In this document: in pieces, positions 1 through 11,176 of the stretch | Position numbering within the stretch: the stretch's first letter is position 1 | How the letters are laid out: the number at the start of each line of letters is the position of its first letter | Source: Brooklawnia cerclae | GTDB taxonomy: Bacteria > Actinomycetota > Actinomycetes > Propionibacteriales > Propionibacteriaceae | DNA length: 64,000 nt | Assembly: GCF_011758645.1 (NCBI RefSeq) | Contig: NZ_JAAMOZ010000001.1 | Span: 1,116,001-1,180,000 of the forward strand | Direction: 5' to 3' | The notes under the pieces: model-generated | What the model saw: only the letters and a program-made list of their open reading frames with translations | What the model was told of the DNA's origin: nothing | The model's database searches: none | Position numbers and translations under genes: made by a program

Positions 1-1
1 G

Positions 2-2203
2 CCGGTGCTCGCCGGCCTTCCCGTCCTGGTGGATGCACCGCAAGGCGCGACACTCAAGGTCGAGTACCTCACGCAGGACGTGATGACCCGCGTCCCGGCC
101 TGTGACGTCGGCTCGGGCACCAGCCTGCTGACCTGCCCGGAGGACGAGTGGCAGGAGCTGACGGGCACCGAGACCCGCGACGTGCGGGCCGGGATCCGTG
201 CCCTGCGGTTCAGCGTCACGTTCCCCGAGACCGGAGCATGGGCCGGCGGTGGGCAGTTCTCGATCGACCTGACCACCACCACGCCGGCCTACGCGGCCGA
301 TGCGGACGTCGATCAGATCGCCTACAACTCGGTTGCGGCGATCGGTGAGACGGCTGCGGGCGCGTCGACGCTTCCCGCCGAGGGCTTGCGGGTCGGTGTC
401 GCGCTGGCCAGCGGCCCGGTCGAGGTGGTCAAGGAGGTGACCGGCGATCGTTCCGACGTCGCACCCGAGAGCTTCGATCTCACGCTGGAGTGCACTTCGT
501 TGGGAGAAGACGTGCCGTTGGGGGACGCAGCGAACCTGACGGTGACCGCCGGTGTGCCGGCGACGGTGGACGGGATCCCCTACGGCTCCGAGTGCACCGT
601 GACCGAGCCCGGTGGCTCGGGAGCGACCGAGTTCACCGCCACCACCGTGACCGTCGGCGACGCCACGGGCTCACCGGCGAGGATCGTGGCCACCAACCGG
701 TACGACGCCACCAGCCTGCGTCTGCTCAAGACGGTCGACACCAGCGCGGTCGACGCGTCCGGTGAACCGATCGGATTCGGGCTCTTCTCGGCGGAGGCGG
801 TGTGCACCTTCGCGGGTCGGCCCGTGTACGCGGACGGCTACGAGCCGAACGCCCAGGGTGCCATGAGCGTCGACCTGGCCGCGGGCGAGTCCGCCGACCT
901 GACGGGGTTGCCTGTGGGCGCGGTCTGCACGGTGACCGAGACCGACACCGCGGGGGCGAGCAGCACCTCGATCTCCGTCAGTCAGGGCGACGGGGAGCCT
1001 GTGGTCACCGACGGGGCGTCCGCCGGGGTCATCCTGGTGGCCGGTGAGGACCAGCCCGCGTCCACGGCCGAGATCACCAACGTCTTCGCGACCGGAACTC
1101 TCGCCCTGAGCAAGGTGGTCGACGGTGACGGCGCCGCCTTCGGCGTCGGGCCGTTCACCGTGGACGTGCGGTGCACCCTGCCCGACGGTGACGGGACGCG
1201 AACGGTGTGGGACGGCGAGGTGACCCTCGGTGGCACCCAGCCGTGGACGGCGGAGATCACCGACATCCCTGCCGGCGCCAACTGTGAGGCCGACGAGACC
1301 GGCACCGGTGGGGCGACGAGCGTGGCGATCGATCCGGGAACGGTACAGATCGTCGCGGACCAGACGGTGACGGCGACTATCACCAACACCTACGCCGTGG
1401 GTTCCCTCGAGGTGACCAAGCAGGTCACGGGCGCAGGCGCAGGGCTCTACGGCAGCGGCCCGTTCGAGGTGTCGCTGACCTGCACCTTGGCCGACGCGCC
1501 GATCGAGGTGCCGGGCGGTGCGACGCGTGCGTTCTCGGTGGACGACCCGGCACGTTACGACGGCCTGCCTGTCGGGGCGCAGTGCGTCCTGGACGAGACC
1601 GATGACGGCGGGGCCACCACCTCGGTCGTCGAGGTGGACGGCGAGCAGACCGACGAGGTCGGCATCGTGGCGGACGGGCCCGTCCGGGCGAGCGTGACCA
1701 ACACGTTCGACCTCGGGGCGCTGCAGATCACGAAGACCTTCGCGGGCTTCAGCAACGGCCGCACCGATGACGGGTTCGACTTCGCGCTTGCCTGCACCTT
1801 GTCCGACGGCACGGCCGTGACCGTTCCCGGCGGCGCCGGGCGCACGGTGTCGGCCGACGGCGGATGGACGACCTCCTACGCTGATCTGCCCGCGGGGGCC
1901 ACGTGCACACTCACGGAGACGAGGACCGGGGACGCCGATCATGTCGCCATGAGCGCCGACGGGCACAAGGTCGACGTCACCGGAGCCAGCGCCGCCGTGG
2001 TCGTCCCGGCCGGCACCGTCGGCATCGAGGTCGAGAACAGCTGGGGCGTCCCGTTGCCCTTCCTCGGCGGGCTGCCCCGGACGGGATCGTCGCAACAGGC
2101 GGTGCTCGCTCTCGGTGCGGCGCTCGTGGCGCTCGCCGGTGGCGTGTGGCTCGTGGCAGGCGTTCGGCGTCGCCGGGAAACCGCCGGACAGGCCCGCGGC
2201 TGA
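2..2203 (+). CDS. LPXTG-anchored surface protein with DUF5979 repeats (5' truncated)
   Basis: Only the C-terminal part of a large cell-wall protein is present; the reading frame is open to the left edge of the window, so the true start is missing. The visible part carries about five repeats of roughly 110 residues of the DUF5979 / prealbumin-like type. Each begins with a strand such as SLEVTKQV or ALQITKTF, contains a conserved Cys pair (for example LTCTL and AQCVL), and ends in a VTNTF-like strand. The last repeat is followed by the sortase signal LPRTG (about residue 690 of the visible part), a hydrophobic segment (ALGAALVALAGGVWLVAGV) and an Arg-rich tail. This is the classic sequence for covalent anchoring to peptidoglycan. 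Such repeat stalks usually lift an adhesive N-terminal domain off the cell. The ligand cannot be deduced. A LuxR-type regulator follows on the same strand. Confidence 0.85.
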   Translation, partial: PVLAGLPVLVDAPQGATLKVEYLTQDVMTRVPACDVGSGTSLLTCPEDEWQELTGTETRDVRAGIRALRFSVTFPETGAWAGGGQFSIDLTTTTPAYAADADVDQIAYNSVAAIGETAAGASTLPAEGLRVGVALASGPVEVVKEVTGDRSDVAPESFDLTLECTSLGEDVPLGDAANLTVTAGVPATVDGIPYGSECTVTEPGGSGATEFTATTVTVGDATGSPARIVATNRYDATSLRLLKTVDTSAVDASGEPIGFGLFSAEAVCTFAGRPVYADGYEPNAQGAMSVDLAAGESADLTGLPVGAVCTVTETDTAGASSTSISVSQGDGEPVVTDGASAGVILVAGEDQPASTAEITNVFATGTLALSKVVDGDGAAFGVGPFTVDVRCTLPDGDGTRTVWDGEVTLGGTQPWTAEITDIPAGANCEADETGTGGATSVAIDPGTVQIVADQTVTATITNTYAVGSLEVTKQVTGAGAGLYGSGPFEVSLTCTLADAPIEVPGGATRAFSVDDPARYDGLPVGAQCVLDETDDGGATTSVVEVDGEQTDEVGIVADGPVRASVTNTFDLGALQITKTFAGFSNGRTDDGFDFALACTLSDGTAVTVPGGAGRTVSADGGWTTSYADLPAGATCTLTETRTGDADHVAMSADGHKVDVTGASAAVVVPAGTVGIEVENSWGVPLPFLGGLPRTGSSQQAVLALGAALVALAGGVWLVAGVRRRRETAGQARG

Positions 2204-2288
2204 TGGCGGGTCTGCCCGCGGTTGCCATGACGCGAGCGTGGCCGATCAAGGTCCGACGGCCTGCGACGAGGCTGGGGGAGCACTCGTC

Positions 2289-2294
2289 TAGCCT
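2289..2294 (+). promoter_or_regulatory. -10 hexamer TAGCCT of a leaderless promoter
   Basis: TAGCCT matches the actinobacterial -10 consensus TANNNT and lies 6 bases before the GTG start of the LuxR-family gene at 2301. No Shine-Dalgarno sequence is visible before that GTG. The spacing implies a transcript that starts at or next to the start codon. Confidence 0.5.
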
Positions 2295-2300
2295 GAAGGC

Positions 2301-4904
2301 GTGCAGGACGAGATGGCCGGTGCTGGTGGCTCCCCAACGGATGTGACCGGCCTGCCGCGGAGCACCCCGTCGCATCTGGACCGGCCCCGGCTGCTGTCGC
2401 TGCTGGGCGGAGCCGAGTCGGAGCCGCTGGTGGTGCTCCAGGCGGGGTCGGGATACGGAAAGAGTGCACTGCTCAGTTCCTGGGCACACCACCAGGCGGC
2501 CTCCACCAGCCTGGTGTGGGTCACCGCGGGCGCCGTCGTCGATCCGGCCGACTTCTGGGGGATGCTGGCGGGCCGCCTGACAGAGGCGATCGGGCCCGTG
2601 GGAGGCATCGAGCCGCTGGCTCAGCACCGTGAGGTGGGCCCGGGCTTCGTCGCGGCCCTGGGCCGGGCGGCCGGTGAGGTCCCCGGTGGGCTGAGCGTGG
2701 TGATCGACGAGTTCGAGCGGCTCGCCGGCAGCCCGGTGGAGCGCGACCTGATCACCATGGTGTCGCGGGCTCCCGGTCTGCGGTTGCTGGTCGGTACCCG
2801 CGTCACCTCGTTGGTCGGCGATGTCTCCACCGCCGCACGCCTGGACACGATCCTGGTCGGCCCCGAGGCCTTGCGATTCACGGTGGACGAAGCCTCCGCC
2901 TTGGCGGCCCGGCTCGATCTGAAGCTGTCACCGCTCGACGTGCGCACGGTGTGGGACGCGACGGACGGCTGGCCGTTCGGGGTCCGTGCGGTGCTGGAGC
3001 GCCGTCGGAGGGCGCCCTCCGTGCCATCCTCGTTCGAGGCGCCCGGTGGCCGTGGAGCCACGGCGGATGCCGACGTCGTGCACGGTCTGCTCCGGGACGC
3101 TGTGGCCGACCTGCCGGGATTCGACCGGTTGCGGGCGGTGAGCGTCGTGGACACGTTCTCCATGTCTCTGGCCGAGGCCCTCGGCGTGGAGCCCCGTTCC
3201 CGCGAACTGTTCACGGGGCTCGCTGGTCGGGGACTCGGCACGTGGGAGAAAGCCGGTGGCGTCCGGGAGTTCCGTTTTCACCTGCTGGTACGCAGGATGC
3301 TCCGCGAGGAACTCGCGGCGGATCCGGACGCCGAGCGCGCCGCCTACCGTGCACTCGCCGTGTGGCATGCCGCCCACGGCGACCATGCGCGGGCGCTGGC
3401 CGCCGCTGTCGAGGCCCGCGACTGGGCGGCTGCCGGCCGAGCGCTGCGCCACTGCATCGGAGGGATAACCGAGATCCTTGGCCCGCAGGGGCCCGATCTT
3501 GCCGTCGTCCCGGCAGCCGCCCGCGCCCGCGACCCCCTGCTGGGCTACGCCGTGGCCGTGTCGCACAGCACTCGTGGCCGCTGGCCGCAGGCCGCCGCCG
3601 CGTACCGCCGGACGGTGGAGGCCTGCGAGGAACGAACCTCCGGGCACGGCGGGCCTCCCGTCGAGGCCGCGTGGTGCCGCGGCCTCGCGGCGCTCGCCCT
3701 GCGCCAACTCGGTCGCTGGGACGAGGTGCCGCAGGCTTTCGCCGACGCTTCCGGCGCCCTGGAGGCGATGGACGACACCGATCCCGATCTGGATCAGCTA
3801 CGCAGCTTCTTCCATATCCAGCGCTCCTCGACCCTCATCAACCTCGACCAGTTGGAGGATGCCTCCCGGGAACTCGCCCAGCGCCCGGCGCTGTTCGATT
3901 CCCCCGACTTCTGGATCCCGCAACTCCACGTGGTCTCCCTGCGCGCCCTCGCCGCGGCCCGACTCGGGGAAACCCACCGGGCGGCCCGCGCGATCGACGA
4001 GGTGCGGGCGATGACCGGAGCGGCCCAGTTCGTCGGGACGGTCTATGCCAATCCGCTGCACCTCGCCGCCGCCGAGGTGGCGTTGGAGAGACTGGACCTG
4101 GACGTGGCCTCCCACGAACTCGAGATCCTCAGCCCCCGCTGGGCGACGATCGAGCGGTGGCCGATGCTGCTGGAAGTGGGCACGCGGCTGCTGTGGTTCA
4201 CCGAAGGCGCCGAGGAGGCGCTCCGGCATCTGTCCGCGGGCATGGGGGAAAAACGTGGCGTGCCACCGATCACCCCGGGGCTGGCTGACGTGTTGCGTGC
4301 GCTGAGAGCCGACCTGCTGCTCGCCCAGGGCCGGACCGCCGAAGCGGCGCGCGTCATCGGCAGCGGGTCGGTCGCCGCCCGGCCCAGGCTGGTGCTGTCC
4401 CAGGCCCTGCTGCTCTTCCAGCGTGGCCGATGGACCTCGCTCGCCGCCTTCGGTGCCGCGCATCGTTCCGATTCCCGGCTGACGGCGGCCCCCCGTCTGT
4501 CACTGCTGCTCCTGGAGGCATCGGCTGCTTTGCGGCTCGGTTCCTCGCCCGCGGACGCGTTCTCCCGGGCGTTGGGGATCGCCGAGCGTCACGGGCTGCG
4601 GGCCGCCTTCGGCGTGATACCGCTGGAGGATCGCGAGGAACTCGCCGCCCTGGACCCGCGTGGACGGGACTTCTTGGACGTGCCGTTCCGGTTCGTCCCG
4701 GCCGCTCGTCAGGCAGACCTGACTGAGCGGGAGCGGATCGTGCTGGCCGAACTCGTCCGTTCGCCGGGGGCGGGCGAGATCGCCATCGCGCTGCAGGTCT
4801 CGCGCAACACCGTCAAGACCCAGCTGCGGTCGATCTATCGCAAGCTCGGGGTGTCCACCCGGTCCGACGCCATCGCCCGCGGGCTGCGTGACGGCCTGGT
4901 GTGA
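2301..4904 (+). CDS. MalT/LAL-type LuxR family ATP-binding regulator
   Basis: An 867-residue protein with the three-part LAL layout. An N-terminal STAND/AAA-type NTPase has a P-loop GSGYGKSALL at about residues 49-58 and a Walker B-like VVIDEF segment. A long helical, TPR-like middle region follows. The C-terminal LuxR/GerE helix-turn-helix is at residues 807-867 (LTERERIVLAEL, VSRNTVKTQLRSIYRKLGV). The domain order and length match MalT-like activators, where inducer and ATP drive oligomerisation and DNA binding. The GTG start is supported by a leaderless -10 box 6 bases upstream rather than by a ribosome binding site. It lies 97 bases after the sortase-anchored surface protein and converges with the P-type ATPase gene. 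The inducer and targets are unknown; control of the neighbouring surface protein is only a guess. Confidence 0.88.
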   Translation: MQDEMAGAGGSPTDVTGLPRSTPSHLDRPRLLSLLGGAESEPLVVLQAGSGYGKSALLSSWAHHQAASTSLVWVTAGAVVDPADFWGMLAGRLTEAIGPVGGIEPLAQHREVGPGFVAALGRAAGEVPGGLSVVIDEFERLAGSPVERDLITMVSRAPGLRLLVGTRVTSLVGDVSTAARLDTILVGPEALRFTVDEASALAARLDLKLSPLDVRTVWDATDGWPFGVRAVLERRRRAPSVPSSFEAPGGRGATADADVVHGLLRDAVADLPGFDRLRAVSVVDTFSMSLAEALGVEPRSRELFTGLAGRGLGTWEKAGGVREFRFHLLVRRMLREELAADPDAERAAYRALAVWHAAHGDHARALAAAVEARDWAAAGRALRHCIGGITEILGPQGPDLAVVPAAARARDPLLGYAVAVSHSTRGRWPQAAAAYRRTVEACEERTSGHGGPPVEAAWCRGLAALALRQLGRWDEVPQAFADASGALEAMDDTDPDLDQLRSFFHIQRSSTLINLDQLEDASRELAQRPALFDSPDFWIPQLHVVSLRALAAARLGETHRAARAIDEVRAMTGAAQFVGTVYANPLHLAAAEVALERLDLDVASHELEILSPRWATIERWPMLLEVGTRLLWFTEGAEEALRHLSAGMGEKRGVPPITPGLADVLRALRADLLLAQGRTAEAARVIGSGSVAARPRLVLSQALLLFQRGRWTSLAAFGAAHRSDSRLTAAPRLSLLLLEASAALRLGSSPADAFSRALGIAERHGLRAAFGVIPLEDREELAALDPRGRDFLDVPFRFVPAARQADLTERERIVLAELVRSPGAGEIAIALQVSRNTVKTQLRSIYRKLGVSTRSDAIARGLRDGLV

Positions 4905-4916
4905 CCCTTCGGCCGC

Positions 4917-7733
<2,817 letters not shown>

Positions 7734-7764
7734 GGATCAACTCTGTGCGCCCCCGGGGCACGGA

Positions 7765-8532
7765 TCAAGCGTCCCCGCGTGTTGCGTCCGGGTATCGCCG
7801 CGCCAGCACCACCCCGTCGCTCAGGGTCGCCGGTTCGCCGTCCGGGCCCGTGGCGAGGCGCTGCCTGACCTCGCAGACGAGCACCTGCCATTCGCGCTCG
7901 TCGAGAGCCAGAGCCTCGGCCTCCTCCCGTGGAGTGGGAAATCGGTGCTCTTTTTCGTGGAGGGCACTCGCCCAGGGCGGGGCAGCGGCGTGCGAGGTGA
8001 CGAGCAGGTGCCCGCCGGGAGCCACATGACCGGCCGCACGGCGCAGGATCTCGGTGCGGGGCAGACCCACCGGGGAGTGAAGGAAACTCGCCGTCACCAG
8101 GTCGTAGTCCCCGAGGCCGCCCGGTTCGGACAGATCGGTGGCCAGGAATTGCGCCCGGTTGCCGGGGATGCCCGCTTCCCGGGCGGCCTCCGCCGCCCGG
8201 GCGATCGCGGTCGGTGAGATGTCGAGGCCGGTCGCGGTCCAGCCGTGCTGGGCGAGCCAGATGACGTCGCCTCCCTCGCCACAGCCCAGATCGAGGGCGC
8301 GTCCCGGTGGAAGGGCCCCGGCGATGTCGGCCAGCACCCGGTTGACCCGCCCGGACCACACCGGTCCCGAACCCGAGTAGCGATCCTCCCAGTAGTCGAC
8401 GGGCGCGATCTCCGGCCATCCGGCCTGGTTCCCGTCCGCGTGGCCGTGGTCGTCGTTCCCGGCCTGGCCCGCGTCGTTCGGCGGAGTGTCCTCGGGCCCG
8501 CCCGTTGCCGTGTCGTTCGCTCGTTCCTGCAT
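7765..8532 (-). CDS. Class I SAM-dependent methyltransferase
   Basis: A 255-residue Rossmann-fold methyltransferase. Motif I is ALDLGCGEGGDVIWLA, followed by the acidic residue in TGLDIS that binds the ribose of S-adenosylmethionine, and a post-I region typical of methyltransferase family 11/25. The preceding VDYWEDRYSGSGPVWSGRVN segment is often seen in TehB/thiopurine-type enzymes acting on small molecules. The first 45 residues are Gly/Asp/Asn rich and probably disordered. The ATG at 8532 has a GGAG sequence 7 bases upstream. The gene lies upstream of the P-type ATPase on the same strand. The substrate cannot be read from the sequence. Confidence 0.85.
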   Translation of the reverse strand: MQERANDTATGGPEDTPPNDAGQAGNDDHGHADGNQAGWPEIAPVDYWEDRYSGSGPVWSGRVNRVLADIAGALPPGRALDLGCGEGGDVIWLAQHGWTATGLDISPTAIARAAEAAREAGIPGNRAQFLATDLSEPGGLGDYDLVTASFLHSPVGLPRTEILRRAAGHVAPGGHLLVTSHAAAPPWASALHEKEHRFPTPREEAEALALDEREWQVLVCEVRQRLATGPDGEPATLSDGVVLARRYPDATRGDA

Positions 8533-8613
8533 GTCTCAACTCCATCGGGGAACGGACGGAATCGCAAGCATCCGGCGTCGTGGCTCGGCCTGTGGCGCCG
8601 CGCCCGGCGCTGC

Positions 8614-8619
8614 TAGCAT
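8614..8619 (+). promoter_or_regulatory. -10 hexamer TAGCAT for a leaderless transcript
   Basis: TAGCAT fits TANNNT and ends exactly 7 bases before the ATG at 8627. A transcript starting here would begin at or next to that ATG. This arrangement is the usual one for leaderless actinobacterial genes. The -35 region is not obvious. The promoter would drive the cysteine-tract short ORF and, by read-through, the DUF1847 gene. Confidence 0.55.
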
Positions 8620-8626
8620 GACGCGC

Positions 8627-8695
8627 ATGCAACCCAGTACCCATGCCGCCGCGTCGCTGGCATGGGTGCGCCTGTGTTGCTGTCGTCGCGCCTGA
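8627..8695 (+). CDS. Leaderless poly-cysteine leader peptide (putative attenuator uORF)
   Basis: A 22-codon ORF whose product ends in VRLCCCRRA. Three consecutive Cys codons (TGT TGC TGT) are followed by two Arg codons and a stop. An in-frame ATG at 8618 would add three residues, but it lies inside the -10 hexamer. Mycobacteria are known to carry leaderless short ORFs with Cys tracts before sulfur-assimilation genes. Ribosome stalling on the Cys codons at low Cys-tRNA changes the downstream RNA structure. This ORF has the same position, length, leaderless start and -CCC-RR- ending. It lies 191 bases before the DUF1847 gene. The peptide itself probably has no function; its translation is the sensor. 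The role is inferred from analogy. Confidence 0.7.
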   Translation: MQPSTHAAASLAWVRLCCCRRA

Positions 8696-8817
8696 CGCGC
8701 GGCTCGCTCGCCTTCGCGATACGCCGTTCGGCCTCGTGGGGACGCGCATGTGCTCCCGCCCGGGCCGCCGGCCGGTTCACGCCGTCGGACCACGGCCCTC
8801 GCAAAGCCCCTCATCCC

Positions 8818-8859
8818 GTGACAGCGCCGGTTCGCCCACCCGGCTCGCGGCACCGTCAC
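8818..8859 (+). promoter_or_regulatory. Stem-loop in the leader between the Cys ORF and DUF1847
   Basis: GTGAC (8818-8822) can pair with GTCAC (8855-8859), and GCCGG (8826-8830) with CCGGC (8840-8844). The structure ends about 15 bases before the purine-rich ribosome binding site at 8874-8880. It could take part in attenuation by alternative pairing with the region just after the Cys codons (8696-8760), which is also GC-rich and self-complementary. RNA folding has not been computed; this is a visual reading. Confidence 0.3.
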
Positions 8860-8886
8860 CGAGCACGCGATCTGAAAAGGAACACC

Positions 8887-9627
8887 ATGACTGCCAAGAA
8901 GACGACCACGAGGACGCGGCAGACAGCGCGCGTCAAGGCCACGGACCTCACGTGCACCGACTGTGCCGTGACGGCCTGCCGGGTCGGCACCGGGCTGGGC
9001 AACGGCACACGCTTCCCCGACTTCTGCCTGAGCACCTCGCTCGATCCCTCGACCCTCACCGAGGTCCTCGGCCGCTACGACGAGCAGGATGCGCACCGCG
9101 TCATGGTCGCCGCCGCCGAGACCGAGCACGAGGGATACGGCCGTTGGCCGCGGGTGGAGGAGACGATCCAGTTCGCCCGCAAGATCGGTGCGCACAAGCT
9201 CGGGATCGCCACGTGCGTGGGGCTGATCCAGGAGTCCCGCACCCTGGCTCGCATCCTGCGCGATCGGGGCTTCGAGGTGTTCGGTGTGGGGTGCAAGGTG
9301 GGGACGACGGCCAAGCACGAGGTCGGCATCGACGCGGCCTGCGAGCAGACCGGGGTGAACATGTGCAACCCGATCCTCCAGGCCGAACTGCTCAACGAGG
9401 AGGGCACCGACCTCAACATCGTGGTGGGCCTGTGCGTGGGCCACGACGCGCTGTTCGTCCGGCACTCGAAGGCCTACGCCACCACCCTGGTCGCCAAGGA
9501 CAGGGTCACGGGGCACAACCCGATCGCGGCGCTCTACCTGAACGGCTCGTACTATCGCAAGCTCAACGACGAGTGGGACCGGCCGGCCGAACTCACGGAA
9601 CCGGGGGACAGCCGGTCCGCGTCCTGA
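8887..9627 (+). CDS. DUF1847 family metal-binding protein
   Basis: A 246-residue protein of the DUF1847 family, with a Cys-rich N-terminal motif (C23, C26, C31, C47: CTDCAVTACR and FCLS). Conserved blocks later in the protein contain further Cys and His residues (GVGCKVG, NMCNP, GLCVGHD). This suggests a bound metal or Fe-S centre. Family members are known mainly from anaerobes and have no established function. The ATG at 8887 is preceded by AAAAGGA with good spacing. An upstream extension of the frame lacks a ribosome binding site and is compositionally unlike the protein. The gene follows the leaderless poly-cysteine ORF, so expression is probably tuned to cysteine or Cys-tRNA supply, which hints at a role in sulfur or thiol metabolism. 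Confidence 0.82.
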   Translation: MTAKKTTTRTRQTARVKATDLTCTDCAVTACRVGTGLGNGTRFPDFCLSTSLDPSTLTEVLGRYDEQDAHRVMVAAAETEHEGYGRWPRVEETIQFARKIGAHKLGIATCVGLIQESRTLARILRDRGFEVFGVGCKVGTTAKHEVGIDAACEQTGVNMCNPILQAELLNEEGTDLNIVVGLCVGHDALFVRHSKAYATTLVAKDRVTGHNPIAALYLNGSYYRKLNDEWDRPAELTEPGDSRSAS

Positions 9628-9696
9628 CGAGAACCGGGCGGTCGCCGGTGTCTGCCGGGCTGACCACGTGGAATAGGACGAGCGGCCCCCGCGTTG

Positions 9697-9702
9697 TAGG
9701 CT
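9697..9702 (+). promoter_or_regulatory. Probable -10 hexamer TAGGCT for rpmE
   Basis: TAGGCT fits TANNNT and would give an rpmE leader of about 85 bases. The leader contains a GC-rich palindrome (CCGCCC-CC-GGGCGG at 9745-9758) and then a clear AAGGAGAAG ribosome binding site before 9796. Confidence 0.35.
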
Positions 9703-9795
9703 TGTTCCTCGGCGCCGGTTCACGCCATGCCTCCGAGAGGAGGACCGCCCCCGGGCGGCAGGCGACCCGGCACGACATACAAGGAGAAGAAACCC

Positions 9796-10011
9796 ATGAA
9801 GCAGGGCATTCATCCCGAGTACCACGACGTCAAGGTCGTGTGCACTTGTGGCAACCAGTTCACCACACGCAGCACCTTCACCGGCGACGTGATGGCCGCC
9901 GACGTGTGCTCCGCGTGCCACCCGTTCTACACCGGCAAGCAGAAGATCCTCGACACCGGTGGCCGCGTGGCACGGTTCGAGCGCCGCTACGGCAAGGGGA
10001 ACAAGAAGTAG
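9796..10011 (+). CDS. rpmE: 50S ribosomal protein L31, zinc-binding (C+) form
   Basis: A 71-residue L31 protein of standard length, part of the large ribosomal subunit and of a bridge to the small subunit. The four Cys residues that bind zinc are all present (C16, C18, C38, C41 in VVCTCGN and [11 protein letters not shown]). This is therefore the C+ form, which in other actinobacteria is replaced under zinc starvation by a Cys-less paralogue; none is visible here. The ATG at 9796 has an AAGGAGAAG sequence at ideal spacing; the longer upstream reading frame has no support. The prfA gene follows after 87 bases, as in other actinobacteria. Confidence 0.96.
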   Translation: MKQGIHPEYHDVKVVCTCGNQFTTRSTFTGDVMAADVCSACHPFYTGKQKILDTGGRVARFERRYGKGNKK

Positions 10012-10098
10012 GCATCGCGTGCAGGCGCTGGTCGGCGGCAGGTCCGTCGTCCGGCGCCTGCTGCATTGTCCGAACCTGTTCGCACCCGGGAGGAAAGT

Positions 10099-11175
10099 TT
10101 GTTCGAGGCAGCCGAGGGCATGCGTCACGAGTACGCCGAGCTCGAGACCCAGATGGCCGATCCCGCGGTGCTGGCCGACGTCAGCCGGTCGCGCACCATC
10201 GGCCGCCGTTACGCGGAGCTGGGCCAGATAGTCAAGGCGCTCGACGAGTACGACCAGCTCGCCGCCGATGAACAGGCTGCCGACGAGCTCGCCGCGGAGG
10301 ATCCGGCGTTTGCGCCGGAGGGCGACGCCATTCGTGAGCGCCTGGCCGTCGTCCAGGACAAGCTGACCGCCCTGCTGGCACCGCGTGACCCCAACGACGC
10401 CAACGACGCGATCATGGAGATCAAGTCGGGGGAGGGCGGCGAGGAATCCGCGCTGTTCGCCGGCGACCTGCTCTCGATGTACACGAGGTTCAGCGAGCAG
10501 CACGGGTGGAAGCTCGACATGCTGGACGCCGAGCCCACCGACCTCGGCGGCTACAAGTCGGCGACGATCGCCATCCGGGCGCCCGGACAGCCCGGGCCGG
10601 ACGAGGCACCCTACGGCGTCCTGAAGTTCGAGGGCGGTGTGCACCGTGTGCAGCGCGTGCCCGTCACAGAGTCCCAGGGACGCATCCACACCTCGGCCGC
10701 CGGTGTGCTCGTGATGCCCGACGTCGAGCCGGACGAGGTGCAGATCGCCGACGACGACCTGCGTATCGACGTCTACCGTAGCCATGGCAAGGGCGGTCAA
10801 GGCGTGAACACCACCGATTCCGCGGTGCGGATCACCCATCTGCCGACGGGCATCGTCGTGACGTGCCAGGACGAGCGCTCGCAGCTCCAGAACAAGGAGC
10901 AGGCCATGCGCATCCTGCGTGCCCGACTGGTGGCCCAGGCCGAGGAGGAGTCCGCACAGGCCGCCGCGGCACAGCGCAAGTCGCAGGTGCGCACCGTCGA
11001 CCGTTCGGAGCGCATCCGCACGTACAACTTCCCGGAGAACCGCATCACCGACCACCGCATCGGGTACAAGGCGCACAACCTCGACCAGGTGCTGGCCGGC
11101 GACCTCGGCCCACTCATCGAGGCGCTCCAGGCTGCCGACCTCGCCGAACGCCTGGACCGCGTCGCGGAGCGCTGA
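10099..11175 (+). CDS. prfA: Peptide chain release factor 1
   Basis: A 358-residue RF1 that terminates translation at UAA and UAG. The codon-recognition tripeptide is P188-V189-T190 (Ala in E. coli PAT), followed by [10 protein letters not shown]. The catalytic GGQ motif is residues 232-234 ([13 protein letters not shown]), the site methylated by PrmC. The chosen start is TTG at 10099, because GGGAGGAAAG lies immediately upstream and the protein then begins FEAAEG, as actinobacterial RF1 proteins usually do. An in-frame TTG at 10066 would add 11 residues without support. The modifying enzyme prmC follows after a single base. Confidence 0.96.
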   Translation: MFEAAEGMRHEYAELETQMADPAVLADVSRSRTIGRRYAELGQIVKALDEYDQLAADEQAADELAAEDPAFAPEGDAIRERLAVVQDKLTALLAPRDPNDANDAIMEIKSGEGGEESALFAGDLLSMYTRFSEQHGWKLDMLDAEPTDLGGYKSATIAIRAPGQPGPDEAPYGVLKFEGGVHRVQRVPVTESQGRIHTSAAGVLVMPDVEPDEVQIADDDLRIDVYRSHGKGGQGVNTTDSAVRITHLPTGIVVTCQDERSQLQNKEQAMRILRARLVAQAEEESAQAAAAQRKSQVRTVDRSERIRTYNFPENRITDHRIGYKAHNLDQVLAGDLGPLIEALQAADLAERLDRVAER

Positions 11176-11176
11176 C

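Noticed and set aside
671-2095. 474-codon minus-strand frame opposite the surface protein
   Set aside because: Antisense shadow rich in Arg, Gly, Val and His; the plus strand holds the DUF5979 repeats and sortase signal.
8662-8886. Upstream extension of the DUF1847 reading frame
   Set aside because: It covers the attenuator region, has Arg/Ala/Pro-rich composition unlike the family, and the ATG at 8887 has a proper ribosome binding site.
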